Positions 6,966-9,479 of a stretch of DNA of 9,479 bases are shown piece by piece. The stretch's first letter is position 1. Each line of letters starts with the position of its first letter. The stretch is from contig JAIOSX010000045.1 of the NCBI GenBank assembly GCA_021107345.1, forward strand, positions 1 to 9,479, read 5' to 3'. The notes under the pieces are model-generated. The model did not search any database and was not told the origin of the DNA. It saw nothing but the letters and a program-made list of their open reading frames with translations. The translations under genes and the position numbers were made by a program. The DNA is from Candidatus Aegiribacteria sp. GTDB taxonomy: Bacteria > Fermentibacterota > Fermentibacteria > Fermentibacterales > Fermentibacteraceae.

Positions 6966-6978
6966 AGCAGGAGGAACA

Positions 6979-7983
6979 ATGAAAAAAGGACTTCTTTTAA
7001 TTACCGCAGTTCTTGCCATGACTTCGCTGTCGTACGCTTCCACGGCCAGTGTTATCTGGATGACAATAACTCCTGGTGCGCGTCCGAACGGTATGGGTGA
7101 AGCTTTTACTGCCCTGGCAAATGACGCAACTGCATCGTACTGGAATCCGGCCGGACTGGCTTTCGTCGATACTACCGGGCATGAACTTACTCTGCAGCAC
7201 AGCAACTGGCTTCCCCAGCTGGCGGATGACCTGTACTACGAGTTTCTGGGTTACGCCACTAACATAGAAGGGTGGGGCGGTGTCGGAGGCAACATCACTT
7301 TCATGTCAATGGGTGAGCAGTTGGAAACGACCGAATCGGGACAGGAGCTCGGATCATTCTACTCGTATGGCGTTGCCCTAACGGGTTCCTTCGGAACCGA
7401 GGTGGCACCCGGTGTTGCGGTGGGACTTGGACTGAAATTCATTTACGATCATCTCTACTACAAGGATGAAGGCAAAGGGACATCCTTCGCAGCTGACCTG
7501 GGAGTACTCTACCATGTACCCATGGAGGCCCTTGGGCTTGAAAGAGCCGGTCAAGTGAATGTCGGAGCCAGCCTTACGAACCTGGGACCCAATGTGAGCT
7601 ACGGAGGCAGTTCCGAGAACAATCCTCTTCCGCGGACCATTAGAATGGGAATTGCCTACATTCCATTCGATTCTCATCTGACACGTCTAAGATGTACTGC
7701 TGATTACAGCAAGCTTCTGACCAACGTTGATGAAGGAATGACAACGGAATTCAACGAGAATAAATGGGGAGCCGGAGCCGAATTCTGGTATTACGACCTT
7801 CTGGCGCTCAGGGCAGGATATATCCACGATACGGAGGGCATTTCAACTATACAGGGTCCCACCTTCGGTGCGGGACTCCAGTATGCCGGTTTCCAGCTTG
7901 ATATGGCCTTCATACCCGTAGAGGAGAATCTTCAGGGTTCAGGGAAGTACAATTCCAAGTACTCTCTTTCCGTGAGATTCTAG
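6979..7983 (+). CDS. porV: PorV/PorQ-family outer-membrane beta-barrel protein
   Basis: This is a predicted outer-membrane barrel of the PorV/PorQ group within the FadL-like superfamily. In the T9SS, PorV binds secreted cargo and hands it to PorU. The 334-residue protein has a clear signal peptide, MKKGLLLITAVLAMTSLSYA, with cleavage expected after A20. Next comes the family's best-conserved block: TPGARPNGMGEAF (31-43) and ANDATASYWNPAGLAF (47-62). The rest is rich in alternating, glycine-containing beta strands, and the final residues YSLSVRF end in phenylalanine, the usual barrel-assembly signal. The start was set at 6979 because AGGAGG (6969-6974) precedes it by 4 nt; an in-frame ATG at 6937 has no such site and would mask the signal peptide. 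It follows the PorU-like gene, as in Porphyromonas-type porU-porV loci. It is somewhat shorter than P. gingivalis PorV (about 390 aa). PorV and PorQ cannot be separated with certainty; context favours PorV. Confidence 0.85.
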   Translation: MKKGLLLITAVLAMTSLSYASTASVIWMTITPGARPNGMGEAFTALANDATASYWNPAGLAFVDTTGHELTLQHSNWLPQLADDLYYEFLGYATNIEGWGGVGGNITFMSMGEQLETTESGQELGSFYSYGVALTGSFGTEVAPGVAVGLGLKFIYDHLYYKDEGKGTSFAADLGVLYHVPMEALGLERAGQVNVGASLTNLGPNVSYGGSSENNPLPRTIRMGIAYIPFDSHLTRLRCTADYSKLLTNVDEGMTTEFNENKWGAGAEFWYYDLLALRAGYIHDTEGISTIQGPTFGAGLQYAGFQLDMAFIPVEENLQGSGKYNSKYSLSVRF

Positions 7984-7989
7984 ACGTAA

Positions 7990-9479
7990 ATGAGGAATCT
8001 CTTACCACTGCTGTTGTTCATCGCTATTGGAACTGTCTCGGCCGCCCCGCCAATAATCCACGGAGCTATGCCACCGCTGCATGAGCGGCCTTCAGAAGGA
8101 GCCGCAATTGCAGGGCCCGGAAAGATCGATGATTCTGACGATACAATGAACGTCTGTATGATAAGAGTGCAGTTTCTGGAGGATTTTACCGATGAAACCA
8201 GCGGGAACGGTAGAATTGATCTGAATGCCGACCCGCCTCATGACATCGATTATTTTCAGGATATAGCTGACGATCTCGCTTCGTATTACGAGGATATCAG
8301 CGGAGGAGAACTCATACTTTCTATTGATATATACCCAACATCCACGAACGGTTCTTATACGTTGCAGCACCAGATGATCTATTACGGTAATGACGAGAAC
8401 AACATTCAGGGTGCATGCCTGCTTATGCAGGAAGCTGTCCTTCTGGCGGATGAGGATATTGATTTCAGTCTCTGCGATGCAGTTATTTTCATTCATGCCG
8501 GTTCCGGTCAGGAAGCTGATATACTCAGGAACAGCCCTGGGGACATAGGATCGGTCTTCATTACCCTCACAGACCTGATGAATAACCTTCCCGGGGCAGG
8601 AGTGGGATACGAGGGAATTCCCACATCCGACGGAGTTTTTATCCGTGAAGGCATGATCGTACCCGAGCAGGAATCACAGGACGGATTCGGTCTTGGTGTA
8701 CTGGGAACCATCTGCCACGAATTCGGACACCAGCTGGGGCTGCCGGATCTTTACGACACCAATACAGGTCATGTGGGAGTCGGCGGCTGGGACCTGATGG
8801 GGTATGGCCAGTGGTTAATGAGCGGGTACTGGCCCTCGTCACTCAGCGCATGGTCCAGGGTGTATCTGGGTTGGAATACTCCTGCTGAAGTATCAGATGG
8901 AACCTATACACTGGCTTACAATGATTCTATTCTTAAAATTCCACTTAACAGCTCGGAGTATCTTCTGGTTGAAAACAGGCAGCGTGACCCGGATGGTGAC
9001 GGGATGTGCGGAATACATGAGCACGATTTCGGTCTTCCAGGCTCGGGTATCCTCATTTGGCATATAGACCAGACCCGCCTCGGGGACTACCTCGGTGCCA
9101 ATTTGGTTAATGTAGACCCCGAACATAAGGGTGTTGATCTTGAGGAGGCGGACGGTATTCAGGATTTTGACTACTCACTTCCGGATATTTACGGTTACGA
9201 GGGCAGTGAGTTAGACCCCTGGTTCCAGGGGGGGTACGCCTGGGAATTCTCCCCCACATCAGAACCCTCAAGCGATGCCAGCTGGGGTGGTAGAACTTTC
9301 GTGAAGGTGGAAGTCCTGGATGAACCGGACAATGAAATGAATATTCGTGTAACCAGAACAACGATATGTGACGGGTGGCCTGTTCAGGCATCTCGGATTA
9401 AATGGGGACCACTGATCTGGGAAGATGCAGACGCTTCAGGCGACAGGCTTGTAGTAACAACGACTACCGGACACGTAAG
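7990..9479 (+). CDS. Secreted M6-family zinc metallopeptidase (partial, C-terminus beyond right edge)
   Basis: This is a predicted exported zinc protease of the immune inhibitor A (M6) type. The open frame gives 496 residues and runs off the window without a stop. A signal peptide, MRNLLPLLLFIAIGTVSAA, is followed by a mature region with MIRVQFLEDF and DIADDLASYYEDISGG, typical of the M6 N-terminal part. The zinc site is HEFGHQLGLPD (243-253), an HExxHxxGxxD motif, with a Met-turn-like WDLMGYG (M270). The family-typical LVENRQ and GSGILIWHID (351-360) segments follow. From about 461 the sequence changes to GWPV and a TTTTGHV pattern resembling the first blade of an FG-GAP/PQQ-like propeller. 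The ATG lies 6 nt after the barrel gene stop with only a weak Shine-Dalgarno, so coupling is likely. It could be a T9SS cargo; the C-terminal sorting domain that would show this is not in the window. Confidence 0.9.
   Translation, partial: MRNLLPLLLFIAIGTVSAAPPIIHGAMPPLHERPSEGAAIAGPGKIDDSDDTMNVCMIRVQFLEDFTDETSGNGRIDLNADPPHDIDYFQDIADDLASYYEDISGGELILSIDIYPTSTNGSYTLQHQMIYYGNDENNIQGACLLMQEAVLLADEDIDFSLCDAVIFIHAGSGQEADILRNSPGDIGSVFITLTDLMNNLPGAGVGYEGIPTSDGVFIREGMIVPEQESQDGFGLGVLGTICHEFGHQLGLPDLYDTNTGHVGVGGWDLMGYGQWLMSGYWPSSLSAWSRVYLGWNTPAEVSDGTYTLAYNDSILKIPLNSSEYLLVENRQRDPDGDGMCGIHEHDFGLPGSGILIWHIDQTRLGDYLGANLVNVDPEHKGVDLEEADGIQDFDYSLPDIYGYEGSELDPWFQGGYAWEFSPTSEPSSDASWGGRTFVKVEVLDEPDNEMNIRVTRTTICDGWPVQASRIKWGPLIWEDADASGDRLVVTTTTGHV

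Noticed and set aside
6937..6978. Upstream in-frame ATG giving a longer PorV-like protein
   Set aside because: It has no Shine-Dalgarno and would place 14 polar residues before a good signal peptide; the ATG at 6979 has AGGAGG.
8092..8496. Minus-strand open frame of 134 codons
   Set aside because: It is antisense to the M6 peptidase gene, whose plus-strand frame is continuous from 7990 to the window end and carries the zinc-binding motif.
9216..9231. Inverted repeat CCCCTGG-TT-CCAGGGG
   Set aside because: It is within the M6 peptidase coding region, with a loop too short for a stable hairpin and no T-run; probably chance from the DPWFQGG codons.

Overview
The window looks like chromosomal DNA from a diderm (outer-membrane) bacterium. 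Supporting this are a lipoprotein-type solute-binding protein, a predicted outer-membrane beta-barrel ending in phenylalanine, and a PorU/PorV-like pair typical of the type IX secretion system (T9SS). A DivIVA protein next to YggS is more usual in Gram-positives and some deep-branching diderms. Together this suggests a member of the FCB superphylum outside the classical Bacteroidetes (for example a Fermentibacterota- or Latescibacterota-like lineage), but that placement is inference. No mobile element, tRNA, rRNA or CRISPR array was seen.

Left part, minus strand (1-1680): a compact metal-uptake operon, read right to left as a Fur-family regulator (Zur-like), a ZnuA-like zinc/manganese-binding lipoprotein, and the N-terminal 117 residues of its ABC ATPase (ZnuC-like), cut by the window edge. 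The genes overlap by 19 nt or abut directly, so translational coupling is likely. The presumed permease would lie beyond the left edge. An AT-rich palindrome (CAATATATATTG) covers the likely -10 box of this operon and is a good candidate autoregulatory operator.

Middle, plus strand (1776-3132): a YggS/PLPBP pyridoxal-phosphate homeostasis protein, then a DivIVA-domain coiled-coil protein with its own candidate promoter (2498-2525). The pair recalls the ylmE...divIVA end of the Gram-positive division cluster, without sepF or yggT between them.

Right part, plus strand (3135-9479): three envelope or secreted-protein genes in a row. They are a 1247-residue C25 (gingipain/PorU-type) cysteine peptidase with a FlgD/T9SS-type Ig-like C-terminal domain, a 334-residue PorV/PorQ-family barrel, and an M6-family metallopeptidase truncated by the window end. 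The peptidase starts 2 nt after divIVA, and the M6 gene starts 6 nt after the barrel gene. The PorU-PorV order matches the T9SS attachment complex of Bacteroidetes, in which PorU removes C-terminal sorting signals and anchors cargo while PorV carries cargo to it. The M6 peptidase is a plausible cargo, but its C-terminus is out of view. The most interesting point is the tight linkage of a DivIVA scaffold to a T9SS-type sortase. The only gene-free stretches (1681-1775, 2484-2598, 6879-6978) are about 95-115 bp each and hold the regulatory elements listed.
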